Below the pieces are notes generated by a model. The model was not told the DNA's origin and did no database searches. It saw nothing but the letters and a program-made list of their open reading frames with translations. The position numbers and the translations under genes were made by a program. A DNA stretch of 64,000 bases from an uncultured Eubacterium sp. (GTDB lineage Bacteria > Bacillota_A > Clostridia > Lachnospirales > Lachnospiraceae), in contig CAJUSH010000001.1 in assembly GCA_910589045.1 (NCBI GenBank), forward strand, positions 101,855 to 165,854, written 5' to 3'. This document shows positions 44,249 through 52,088 of this stretch, one piece after another. The stretch's first letter is position 1, and the number at the start of each line of letters is the position of its first letter.

Positions 44249-44277
44249 TTGCTTTTTTGAGAAAATAGGAGTATTTT
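44249..44277 (+). promoter_or_regulatory. Candidate promoter for glnN
   Basis: TTGCTT (44249-44254), a 17-bp spacer and TATTTT (44272-44277). It lies just upstream of a terminator hairpin that would then fall in the glnN leader. Confidence 0.5.
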
Positions 44278-44293
44278 AGTTGGCAGAGAAGCG

Positions 44294-44335
44294 AACGAGG
44301 GTGTTCCGGATGGGGCGCACCCTCGTTTCTTTGTT
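44294..44335 (+). terminator. Terminator after fba, or leader terminator of glnN
   Basis: ACGAGGGTG / CACCCTCGT is a 9-bp stem with a 14-nt loop, flanked by A- and T-rich sequence and followed by TTCTTTGTT. It is about 105 nt after the fba stop and 16 nt after the candidate -10 at 44272. Confidence 0.7.
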
Positions 44336-44340
44336 ATAAG

Positions 44341-44364
44341 CAGGAAATTCCTGTGAATTTCCTG
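44341..44364. promoter_or_regulatory. Perfect inverted repeat upstream of glnN
   Basis: CAGGAAATTC, CTGT, GAATTTCCTG is a perfect 10-bp palindrome with a 4-nt centre, 94 nt before the glnN start codon. It could be an operator or an RNA hairpin. A second small hairpin (GCCGC-CGAA-GCGGC) lies near 44405. Confidence 0.5.
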
Positions 44365-44457
44365 CCCGGCAAATAACGATGCGCATACGTGCAAGGGGTA
44401 TGGGCCGCCGAAGCGGCTGCACGCGGCGCTGCAAAGCAGAAAGGGGAGAAAAGTTAT

Positions 44458-46578
44458 ATGATTGAAAAAGAAAAATTCAGCGTATCGGAGATTTTCGGCG
44501 AAAATGTATTTAATGATGCCGTCATGCAGGAGCGGCTGCCGAAAAAAACATACAAAAGGCTGCGCGAGGTGATTGAGGGCGGACATGAGCTTGATTCTGC
44601 TACCGCGGATGTGGTTGCGCACGAGATGAAGGAGTGGGCCATCGAGCAGGGCGCGACCCACTACACCCACTGGTTTCAGCCGCTGACCGGCGTAACGGCC
44701 GAAAAGCATGATTCCTTTATCACTGCACCTATGGATAACGGCAAGGTGCTCATGAGCTTTTCGGGCAAGGAGCTCATCAAGGGCGAGCCGGATGCCTCCT
44801 CCTTCCCCTCGGGCGGCCTGCGGGCGACGTTTGAGGCCCGGGGCTATACGGCATGGGACTGCACCTCCCCCGCGTTTGTGCGCCATGATGCGGCGGGTGC
44901 AACGCTTTGTATCCCGACGGCGTTTTGCTCCTATACCGGGGAGGCGCTTGATCAGAAAACACCGCTGCTTCGATCCATGGAGGCGGTGGATAAGCAGTCG
45001 CTCCGCCTGCTCCGCCTGTTTGGGAATACGACCTCCACAAAGGTCACACCCTCGGTGGGTGCGGAGCAGGAATACTTCATCGTTGATCGGGAGAAATACC
45101 TCAGGAGAAAGGACCTGATTTTCACCGGGCGCACGCTCTTTGGCGCAATGCCGCCCAAGGGACAGGAGATGGAGGACCATTATTTCGGTGCGATCCGTGA
45201 GCGCATCGGCGCATATATGAGGGACGTCAATAAGGAGCTCTGGAAGCTGGGCGTTTCCGCGAAAACGCAGCACAACGAGGTCGCGCCTGCACAGCACGAG
45301 CTGGCTCCGATCTACGCAGAGTGCAACGTGGCTACCGACCACAACCAGCTTATCATGGAGACGTTAAAGAAGGTGGCAGGGCGCCACGGCCTGCAGTGCC
45401 TCCTTCATGAAAAGCCCTTTGCAGGCGTGAACGGCTCCGGTAAGCACAACAACTGGTCCATTACGACCGATGACGGCATCAACCTGTTAGACCCCGGTGT
45501 AACACCCCACGAAAATATTCAGTTTTTGCTGATTTTGACCTGTATTCTGAAGGCGGTAGACGAGCACGCGGATCTGCTGCGCGCGTCTGCGGCGGATGTG
45601 GGAAACGACCACAGACTTGGTGCAAACGAGGCGCCGCCTGCGATTTTGTCCGTATTTCTCGGCGAGCAGCTGGAGGATGTGATCACGCAGCTGATCAGCA
45701 CCGGAAACGCGACGCACAGCCTAAAGGGCGAGATGCTGGAAACCGGTGTCAGGACGCTGCCCGACTTTATGCGCGACGCGACCGACCGCAACCGTACATC
45801 ACCCTTTGCCTTTACCGGAAACAAGTTTGAGTTCCGTATGGTCGGCTCCCAGGCTTCGATTGCGCAGCCGAATGTTGTGCTGAACACCATCGTTGCGGAG
45901 GCGTTTGCGGAGGCGTGCGATGTTTTGGAGCAGGCAGAAAACTTTGAGGATGCGGTGCATGACCTTATCAAGAAATATGCGACGGAGCATCAGCGCATTA
46001 TCTTCAACGGAAACGGCTATTCCGACGAGTGGGTGGCAGAGTCAGAAAAGCGCGGCCTTCCGAACATCCGGTCCATGGTGGATGCGATTCCGTCCTATGC
46101 TACCGAAAAGTCCGTGGCACTGTTTGAGAAGTTCGGCGTATTTACAAGGGTTGAGCTGGAATCCCGCGTGGAGATCGAGTATGAGACCTACGCAAAGATG
46201 ATCAATATTGAGGCCCGGGCGATGATCGATGTGGCGAGCAAGCAGATCATTCCGGCAGTCATCCGCTATACAACGAATCTGGCGAACTCCATCAACGCGG
46301 TCAAGGCGGCCGGTGCGGCGGATATTTCCGTTCAGACCGAGCTTCTGTGCGAGACATCGGATTATTTGTCGGAGGTGAAGGTTGCGCTTGCAAGGCTGAT
46401 CGACGCTGCCGATGCGGGCAGCGGGATGGACGAGGGCCGGGAACAGGCTGTTTTCTACAGGGACGAGGTGAAGGCGGCGATGGATGCGCTGCGCGCTCCG
46501 GTTGACAGGTTGGAAATGATCGTTGACAAGGAGCTGTGGCCGATGCCTTCCTACGGAGATTTGATTTTCGAGGTCTAA
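44458..46578 (+). CDS. glnN: Type III glutamine synthetase
   Basis: The product has 706 residues from ATG 44458 (AAAGGGGAG upstream), the length expected for GSIII and far longer than GSI. The enzyme makes glutamine from glutamate, ammonia and ATP. Family segments include THYTHWFQPLTGVTAEKHDSF (~62-82), SSFPSGGLRATFEARGYTAWD, GAEQEYFIVD, HNEVAPAQHELAPIY and KPFAGVNGSGKHNNWSI. The leader carries a terminator-like hairpin and a perfect palindrome, so expression may be controlled before translation. GSIII is typical of Bacteroides and some Clostridia and cyanobacteria. Confidence 0.96.
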   Translation: MIEKEKFSVSEIFGENVFNDAVMQERLPKKTYKRLREVIEGGHELDSATADVVAHEMKEWAIEQGATHYTHWFQPLTGVTAEKHDSFITAPMDNGKVLMSFSGKELIKGEPDASSFPSGGLRATFEARGYTAWDCTSPAFVRHDAAGATLCIPTAFCSYTGEALDQKTPLLRSMEAVDKQSLRLLRLFGNTTSTKVTPSVGAEQEYFIVDREKYLRRKDLIFTGRTLFGAMPPKGQEMEDHYFGAIRERIGAYMRDVNKELWKLGVSAKTQHNEVAPAQHELAPIYAECNVATDHNQLIMETLKKVAGRHGLQCLLHEKPFAGVNGSGKHNNWSITTDDGINLLDPGVTPHENIQFLLILTCILKAVDEHADLLRASAADVGNDHRLGANEAPPAILSVFLGEQLEDVITQLISTGNATHSLKGEMLETGVRTLPDFMRDATDRNRTSPFAFTGNKFEFRMVGSQASIAQPNVVLNTIVAEAFAEACDVLEQAENFEDAVHDLIKKYATEHQRIIFNGNGYSDEWVAESEKRGLPNIRSMVDAIPSYATEKSVALFEKFGVFTRVELESRVEIEYETYAKMINIEARAMIDVASKQIIPAVIRYTTNLANSINAVKAAGAADISVQTELLCETSDYLSEVKVALARLIDAADAGSGMDEGREQAVFYRDEVKAAMDALRAPVDRLEMIVDKELWPMPSYGDLIFEV

Positions 46579-46639
46579 GCCTTTTATATGCCTGGCGAAT
46601 CGAAAGATTTGCATTTATCTAATCTTCTTTAAAGTATAG

Positions 46640-46673
46640 AAGCGCTCCTCTGGCTGCTGTCAGGGGAGCGCTT
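46640..46673 (+). terminator. Hairpin after glnN
   Basis: AAGCGCTCC / GGAGCGCTT stem with a ~14-nt loop, 62 nt after the glnN stop. The T-tract is weak (CGTTATGGGGTTTTC), so termination is probable rather than certain. Confidence 0.55.
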
Positions 46674-46721
46674 CGTTATGGGGTTTTCTATAATCCGGAT
46701 ATAATATTTAAAGTTTTACCT

Positions 46722-47375
46722 TTAAAAAATCAGTACCTTTCCCTCCAGCACGGCATACATCACCTCGTCGCCGGGATTTTGCAGTGCCTGTCCGAAGGTT
46801 CCCTGGGTAATATCGTTTTGCACGGCGGCGAGCTTCTCGACGGGAACCATCGCACGGATGCGTACCTGGTCGGTATATTCCGTGTCCAGAAGAGGGATAT
46901 CGGCCGAGGCAAGTATGTGCTGGATTTTTCCAAGCCCGGTATAGTCCGTGTCGATGGTAAGCGCCCGCCCGCGCCTTCGTTCGATGATGACGGAATTTGC
47001 CAGCCCTGCCTGGACGGATTTTTGATAGGCGCGCACCAGGCCGCCAGTGCCAAGCAAAGTGCCCCCAAAGTAGCGCGTCACGACGACTGCGGTGTTGTGG
47101 ATATCCTCCCGCAGAAGCACATCAAGCATGGGGCGTCCGGCAGTACCGGAGGGCTCGCCGTCGTCGCTGCAGCGGGTGTTTTCATGCTTTTCGCCGATAG
47201 TAAATGCCGTGCAGTTGTGCCGCGCGTCCCAATATTCCTTTTTGATCCGGTTAAAAAAGGCGATGGCCTCCTCCTCGCAGGCGACCGGACAGACGGTTGC
47301 GATAAAACGGGATTTTTTCTCTTCAATTTCTCCTGTGCCGCCCTGGTAGACGGTCTTGCATACGATATCATTCAT
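46722..47375 (-). CDS. YigZ/IMPACT family protein
   Basis: The product has 217 residues. The N-terminal UPF0029/Impact domain shows EIEEKKSRFIATVCPV, YWDARHNCTAFTIG, SDDGEPSGTAGRPMLDVL and VTRYFGGTLLGTGGLVRAY. The C-terminal DUF1949 domain follows. YigZ proteins are linked to translation and stress by homology with IMPACT, but their bacterial role is unsettled. No ribosome binding site precedes ATG 47375. A -10 box lies only 7 nt upstream, so the mRNA may be leaderless. It is divergent from the PBP gene. Confidence 0.93.
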   Translation of the reverse strand: MNDIVCKTVYQGGTGEIEEKKSRFIATVCPVACEEEAIAFFNRIKKEYWDARHNCTAFTIGEKHENTRCSDDGEPSGTAGRPMLDVLLREDIHNTAVVVTRYFGGTLLGTGGLVRAYQKSVQAGLANSVIIERRRGRALTIDTDYTGLGKIQHILASADIPLLDTEYTDQVRIRAMVPVEKLAAVQNDITQGTFGQALQNPGDEVMYAVLEGKVLIF

Positions 47376-47382
47376 AGGTAAA

Positions 47383-47411
47383 AGTATATCATTTTCGTGT
47401 AAAGTTTACAA
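47383..47411 (-). promoter_or_regulatory. Promoter of yigZ predicting a leaderless transcript
   Basis: On the minus strand, TTGTAA (47411-47406), a 17-bp spacer and TATACT (47388-47383). The ATG begins 7 nt after the -10, where transcription should start. The -35 overlaps that of the divergent PBP promoter. Confidence 0.65.
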
Positions 47412-47433
47412 CAGGAATAAAAGATGCTATAAT
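47405..47433 (+). promoter_or_regulatory. Promoter of the class A PBP gene
   Basis: TTTACA (47405-47410), a 17-bp spacer and TATAAT (47428-47433). It shares -35 bases with the yigZ promoter on the other strand, so polymerase can occupy only one at a time. Confidence 0.8.
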
Positions 47434-47523
47434 ACTTCCGTATGTAAGCTGCACTCCGGATGGGGATGCGATCCGTCCGGGCTGTGCACAGGGACTGAAA
47501 ATGCAAAATACAGGAGGCAGACG

Positions 47524-50193
47524 ATGAACTATGGGAAAGAGGGAGCCAGGAAGCGTGCGAAGAAGGTTGCCGCCAGATCTCCCAGGGTTTTGCGGAAGTT
47601 CAAAGTAATATGCTATAAACTGGCGCTGATCGGTATTTTTGCGCTGGCTGTGGGGGTGGCGTTTACCGGATTCGGCGTGTACAAGGGAATTATCGACTCA
47701 TCACCTGCCATCGAGGCGATGGACGTCATACCAACGGGATTTTTGTCGACGGTGCTTGACACCGAGGGCAATACGACAGCAACCCTTGTGGCATCGGGTG
47801 CGAACCGCGTGTATGTGACGATCGATGAGATCCCGGAGGATCTGCAGCATGCGTTTGTGGCGATTGAGGACGAGCGCTTTTACCAGCACAACGGCATTGA
47901 TGTGAAGGGCATTATCCGTGCGGGTGTGAAGGGCATTTTGTCGGGCAGGTTTTCCCAGGGGGCGTCCACGATCACCCAGCAGCTGCTGAAAAATAACGTG
48001 TTTACCACCTGGACGACGGATAAGGGCTTTGCGAAGGTTGTGCGCAAGCTTCAGGAGCAGTACCTGGCGGTCGTACTGGAAAAAAAGGTAAATGACAAGG
48101 ACTGGATTCTGGAAAATTATTTAAACACCGTAAATCTGGGACAAAATTCCCTTGGTGTGCAGGCGGCAGCGATGCGCTACTTTAATAAGGATGTGTCGGA
48201 GCTGACCCTTTCCGAGTGCGCGGTCATTGCCGGCATTACGAAAAGCCCGGAGAGCTTAAATCCCATCAGCCATCCCGAGCGGAATGCCGAGCGGCGTGAG
48301 GATGTGCTTGAGAAGATGGAGGAGCAGGGATACATCTCGAAGGAGCAGATGGAAGAGGCTCTGGCGGATAATGTTTACAAGCGCATCAAGAAGGTAAACA
48401 CGAAAAAGACCGAGCAGAGCGCGCATATCAACTCCTATTTTGTGGACGAGCTGACAAATCAGGTAATTGAGGATTTGCAGACGATTAAGGGCTATACGGA
48501 GGCGGAGGCCTACAAGGCGCTCTATAACAGCGGCCTTACAATTTTCTCCACGCAGGACCCGGCGATTCAGGCGATCTGCGACGAAGAGATCAATAATCTG
48601 GAAAATTATCCCTCGGCGCCGCAGGTGTCCTTTAATTATCGCCTGACAGTGCAGAAAGCCGACGGCAGCGTTGCAAATTACGATGAGCACACGATGCTGG
48701 CATATTATCAGTCCGCAAATAAGGATTACGATATCAATTTCGCATCCGAGGAGGAGGCGTGGGCTGCAATCGAGGCATACAAGGAAGAGATTATGGAGCC
48801 GGGCGATGTGATCGTGGAGGGCGGCGAGTATGTGAACTATACGCTTCAGCCCCAGACGGCGCTGACGATTATCGACCAGAGCACCGGGGAGGTCAAGGCG
48901 ATTGTGGGAGGCCGGGGCGAGAAGGTGGCAAACCGTACCTTAAACCGTGCGACGGATTCGGTCCGTCAGCCGGGTTCTACCTTTAAGGTGCTGGCGGCCT
49001 ATGCGCCTGCGCTGGACGGCGCCGGTATGACGCTTGCATCGGTGGAGGATGATGCGCCCTATGAGTACGCGAACGGCACCTCCCTTCGAAACTACGATAA
49101 GCGGTATCGCGGATTTACGGATTTTCGCACGGCGATTACCTATTCCATCAACGTTGTGACGGTTAAATGCCTGACGGATATTGGTATCGACAATGGCTAT
49201 TCCTATCTGGAGGATTTCGGATTTACGACGCTGGTTGACAGTGACCGCGTACAGTCCCTGGCTCTGGGCGGGCTGACCAAGGGAGTGACAAATTTGGAGC
49301 TGACGGCGGCTTATGCGGCGATCGCAAATCAGGGTGAGTATATCAAGCCCCGTTTTTATACGAAAATCCTTGATCATAACGGTGATGTGCTCATTGATAA
49401 TACGCCGCAGACCAATCAGGTCATCAAGGATACTACGGCATGGCTTTTGACGGACGCAATGAAGGATGTACTCACGATCGGAACCGGTAAAATCTGCAAT
49501 TTTGAAGGCATGACGCTTGCGGGGAAGAGCGGAACGACGACGAAAGACAGGGATGCGCTTTTCGCGGGCTTTTCTCCTTATTACAGCTGTGTGGTCTGGG
49601 GCGGTTTTGACGATAACACGCCCCAGACCGGCGGGACAAGCTATGCGAAGCTGATCTGGAAGGCGGTTATGCAGCGCCTGCATGAAAATCTGCCGGATAA
49701 GGATTTTGTGAAGCCGGACGGCATCATAGAGTGCAGCGTCTGCAAAAAATCGGGGAAGCTGGCAAAGGAGGGCCTCTGCGATTGCGATCCCCGGGGCTCA
49801 CAGGTGCAGACGGAATATTTTGCGGTGGGTACGGAGCCTACCGAGTACTGTGATACGCATGTGGCGATTACCGTGTGCGCGGCATCGGGCTATCCGGCAA
49901 GTCCCTTCTGTCCGGAAGGGAGTCTGAAGACGACCGCATATATCAGCGGAGGATCGCCGGGAACGGAGGATGCGCCTTATCTGCTTCCTTCTAATCTCAG
50001 TTCAGATACGTGCCCGGTTCATTCGTCAAAGCCCATCGAGCCGATCGATATTACCGGCGATACCGGAAATGATGAAGAGGACCCGCCGGAAGAGATTGAC
50101 GGAGACGGGGAGAGCGGGGACCCGTCGGATTCCCATGAGGGATTAGACGACGCCGATCAGACGCTGATCTACCCGGAGGATATTTCGGATTAG
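47524..50193 (+). CDS. Class A penicillin-binding protein (GT51 transglycosylase plus transpeptidase)
   Basis: The product has 889 residues from ATG 47524, with AGGAGG upstream. A basic cytoplasmic tail and a transmembrane helix (~35-58) precede the GT51 domain: EDERFYQHNGIDVKG, QGASTITQQLLKN, then ENYLNTVNLGQNSLGVQAAAMRYF. The transpeptidase domain has the SxxK motif in QPGSTFKVLAA, SxN in TYSINVVT and KSGTT. A C-terminal region with Cys pairs (CSVCKKSGKL, GLCDCDP) and an acidic tail follow. The enzyme polymerises and cross-links peptidoglycan (PBP1A type). The frame stops at 50193; a Pro/Thr/Gly-coding repeat lies in another frame just after. Confidence 0.95.
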   Translation: MNYGKEGARKRAKKVAARSPRVLRKFKVICYKLALIGIFALAVGVAFTGFGVYKGIIDSSPAIEAMDVIPTGFLSTVLDTEGNTTATLVASGANRVYVTIDEIPEDLQHAFVAIEDERFYQHNGIDVKGIIRAGVKGILSGRFSQGASTITQQLLKNNVFTTWTTDKGFAKVVRKLQEQYLAVVLEKKVNDKDWILENYLNTVNLGQNSLGVQAAAMRYFNKDVSELTLSECAVIAGITKSPESLNPISHPERNAERREDVLEKMEEQGYISKEQMEEALADNVYKRIKKVNTKKTEQSAHINSYFVDELTNQVIEDLQTIKGYTEAEAYKALYNSGLTIFSTQDPAIQAICDEEINNLENYPSAPQVSFNYRLTVQKADGSVANYDEHTMLAYYQSANKDYDINFASEEEAWAAIEAYKEEIMEPGDVIVEGGEYVNYTLQPQTALTIIDQSTGEVKAIVGGRGEKVANRTLNRATDSVRQPGSTFKVLAAYAPALDGAGMTLASVEDDAPYEYANGTSLRNYDKRYRGFTDFRTAITYSINVVTVKCLTDIGIDNGYSYLEDFGFTTLVDSDRVQSLALGGLTKGVTNLELTAAYAAIANQGEYIKPRFYTKILDHNGDVLIDNTPQTNQVIKDTTAWLLTDAMKDVLTIGTGKICNFEGMTLAGKSGTTTKDRDALFAGFSPYYSCVVWGGFDDNTPQTGGTSYAKLIWKAVMQRLHENLPDKDFVKPDGIIECSVCKKSGKLAKEGLCDCDPRGSQVQTEYFAVGTEPTEYCDTHVAITVCAASGYPASPFCPEGSLKTTAYISGGSPGTEDAPYLLPSNLSSDTCPVHSSKPIEPIDITGDTGNDEEDPPEEIDGDGESGDPSDSHEGLDDADQTLIYPEDISD

Positions 50194-50220
50194 GGGAAGG
50201 TGGTTGCGGGTTTACGTCAA

Positions 50221-50266
50221 CCCCGGCACGGATACCCCCGGCACGGATACCCCCGGTACCGATAAC
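50221..50266 (+). repeat. 15-nt tandem repeat after the PBP gene
   Basis: CCCGGCACGGATACC occurs twice back to back, followed by a diverged third copy (CCCGGTACCGATAACC). In frame 2 this reads NPGTDTPGTDTPGTDNPGN, like a surface-protein tail, but no start, domain or ribosome binding site supports an independent gene. It may be a displaced gene end. Confidence 0.6.
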
Positions 50267-50332
50267 CCTGGCAATGCCGGCTCCTCGGGGGGCAGCTCCC
50301 TAAAAGAGAACTGCCCCAAAGCGTTTGTTGTG

Positions 50333-50774
50333 TTACCCTTCCGGCTGAAATCCTCCCACAAGCAGACCATCGTCCGCAGCGTCAATGGCCTTTGTGAATT
50401 GATAGCCTTGCCGCATCAAAGCAAGCTGTTGTTCCCATGTTGCATACAGAGCGTCAACATCGGCTTGTGTCCATTCACGGCAAACATACTCATCGTCTGT
50501 GTTTTTGTACCAAAAGGATTTGTCTCCGCTGTCTGCAAGCTGCTGATAGTATGCGCGTTCTTGCTCCATCCGGCTTTCAAATTCATCGACCTGCCAAAAT
50601 TTGGGCGGGTTGGCCGTCTTGCCTCCCGGTGCCAAGTCGGTTCGTACATCCACATTACCAGTTGCGGGATTTGGTGAAGTGTTGGTCGCATTTGCCGCAA
50701 AAGCTAACCCGCTAATGGACAAAAGCAAGATGACGGCAAGCGCTGCCCCCCAAAAGGATCGGTTTGTGTTTCAT
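50333..50774 (-). pseudogene. Small secreted protein gene broken (or phased) by a G-tract frameshift
   Basis: Minus-strand ATG 50774 has GGAGG 7 nt upstream and begins MKHKPILLG; the frame then hits TAG after 20 codons. Removing one G from the six-G tract (plus-strand C6, 50746-50751) restores a perfect signal peptide (AALAVILLLSISGLAFAANA), and the frame runs on to 50333, giving about 146 residues. The mature part (KFWQVDEFESRMEQERAYYQQLADSGDKSFWY...) matches no family I recognise. Local GC is lower than in the surroundings. Upstream on the same strand are remnants of a two-component system. A sequencing error in the homopolymer or phase variation are alternatives to decay. Confidence 0.75.
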
Positions 50775-50886
50775 AGTGCTACCTCCATGTTTTGATTTCA
50801 CTCGTTTTTTGAGTGTATCGGCATGATAGCACCCCTATATGAAACCCATATAAAACGTATGTGAAAATAAAAGTTTTTGTAGATAG

Positions 50887-51207
50887 TCATAGCGATATTG
50901 TAAAGCGCATACCATCTGGCTCTTTCATGGGATAAAAGGAATATGACAAATGAAGATAATTCAAAATAGATGCTACAATATATAGGCCAAGACCATTTCC
51001 GCCGTCCTTTCTATTTCGGGCATAATCTGGACGGTAAAAAGGTTCAAAGATTTTCTTTAGGTGATCTGACGGTATCGGCAAACACTCATTTTCTATAATC
51101 AAATCACGGCCATCAATATAAACAGATATTGTTCCTCCGGAAATAGTGTAAGCAACAGCATTTGCCAAAATATTTGAAATGGCTTTTGAGAACATTTTCG
51201 GAGGTAA
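50887..51207 (-). pseudogene. 3' fragment of a sensor histidine kinase
   Basis: Only the ATPase domain remains: MFSKAISNILANAVAYT (N-box), LKKIFEPFYRPD and GGNGLGLYIVASIL (G-box), ending FTISL. The sensor and HisKA regions are absent. Just upstream the sequence switches in another frame to a response-regulator receiver, so an internal deletion has fused the two genes. Confidence 0.85.
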
Positions 51208-51397
51208 GCAAATTGCGTATATTCGTCTTTAATAGCTGTGAGCATAAGAATAGGAACGGAGCTTTTTTTGCGGATTTCATGTAACACGCTAAGTCCTGTC
51301 ATTGTGGGGAGCATAATATCGAGGACAACAAGATCAATCTTCCGTTGAGCCGCCATCATAGACCGAAAAAGTGTTGTGTCCGGCAGATTTTAGATAT
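51208..51397 (-). pseudogene. Truncated, frameshifted response-regulator receiver fragment
   Basis: The minus strand reads CEYLKSAGHNTFSVYDG, then after a frame change AAQRKIDLVVLDIMLPTMTGLSVLHEIR with the phospho-Asp, and SSVPILMLTA. The first receiver strand, the rest of the domain and the DNA-binding domain are missing. The left edge joins the kinase fragment; the right edge joins the XRE fragment. Confidence 0.8.
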
Positions 51398-51664
51398 TCG
51401 CAGATCGCGGCAGGAAAAAAGCGGAGGCTGTCCAGGCAAAAGGCCGCTGAAATGGTGGACATTTCAACGGTCTATCTTATCAACATTGAGAATAACCACA
51501 TCATACCGGCGCTGCCAGTTATAATACGGCTCATTCAAATTTTCAATCTCCCCGCCGCAAAGTATTTCAACCAGCTTATCGCAGGGGAGGAACACGACCG
51601 GTGCCAGCGCATCAGCGGCAAGGTGTTTATATCTGTTCTCCCGAAAATTGGGGTAACTCTTTAA
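51398..51664 (+). pseudogene. 5'-truncated XRE-type helix-turn-helix regulator
   Basis: The plus-strand frame (open from 51371 but XRE-like from about 51398) encodes GKKRRLSRQKAAEMVDISTVYLINIENNHIIPALPVIIRLIQIFNL, a typical XRE helix-turn-helix lacking its natural start and first helix. It ends KIGVTL. Its 5' edge abuts the antisense response-regulator fragment at about 51397. Such regulators are common in integrative elements, but no integrase is present. Confidence 0.65.
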
Positions 51665-51734
51665 ATGAGCCGGATTCCGTAACCGTGAAGCCGAAGGCTG
51701 AATCGTTTTTTGTAAAATTTCTTCAAAAAATGTA

Positions 51735-51763
51735 TTGACAAATCGCAGACAAGCATATATAAT
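51735..51763 (+). promoter_or_regulatory. Consensus sigma-A promoter for tRNA-Gln
   Basis: TTGACA (51735-51740), a 17-bp spacer and TATAAT (51758-51763), with the tRNA 14 nt later. The hexamers and spacing equal those of the tRNA-Gly promoter. Confidence 0.92.
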
Positions 51764-51777
51764 AATTTTTGTTGTGA

Positions 51778-51849
51778 AGCGCTATCGCCAAATGGTAAGG
51801 CAACGGACTCTGACTCCGTCATTTCCAGGTTCGAGCCCTGGTAGCGCTG
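51778..51849 (+). tRNA. tRNA-Gln (anticodon CUG)
   Basis: This is a 72-nt cloverleaf. The acceptor is AGCGCTA/TAGCGCT with discriminator G. The D-arm reads TCGCCAAATGGTAAGGC. The anticodon stem ACGGA/TCCGT holds the loop CTCTGAC (anticodon CTG), and the T-arm is CCAGG-TTCGAGC-CCTGG. Confidence 0.93.
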
Positions 51850-51853
51850 GCGG

Positions 51854-51883
51854 GGCACCCGAGTGAACGGGTGCCTTTTTTTT
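51854..51883 (+). terminator. Terminator after tRNA-Gln
   Basis: GGCACCCG / CGGGTGCC is a perfect 8-bp stem with a 6-nt loop, followed by eight T residues. Confidence 0.92.
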
Positions 51884-51950
51884 GTCGTGTGAAGCCTGAA
51901 CAATCAAGGGTCTGGAGAGTTTTTGGGATTCGCGGGCAGGCGTTTCTTCT

Positions 51951-51962
51951 GTTACTTTTCAG
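51951..51962 (+). repeat. Isolated GTTACTTTTCAG motif
   Basis: GTTACTTTTCAGGGGG resembles the start of the dispersed repeat at 14560 (GTTACTTTTCACAGGG). No second arm was found nearby, so it may be a relic or chance. Confidence 0.35.
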
Positions 51963-51990
51963 GGGGCACCTTTGCTGCGGCTGTGTATTC

Positions 51991-52019
51991 TTGAAATACA
52001 AAGGCATTTATGTTACGAT
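51991..52019 (+). promoter_or_regulatory. Promoter for the DUF2971 gene
   Basis: TTGAAA (51991-51996), a 17-bp spacer and TACGAT (52014-52019), 70 nt before the start codon. Confidence 0.6.
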
Positions 52020-52088
52020 GGGCGTGGATAAATATTTGTTTGAACAATTACAATTAAATTTGCATTCGCATGGAGGTGAGGTGAAAAT

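Noticed and set aside
50204..50677. Independent plus-strand gene reading NPGTDTPGTDTPGTDN
   Set aside because: After the short repeat the frame runs antisense through the secreted-protein gene; there is no ribosome binding site or domain. The 15-nt repeat itself is kept as a feature.
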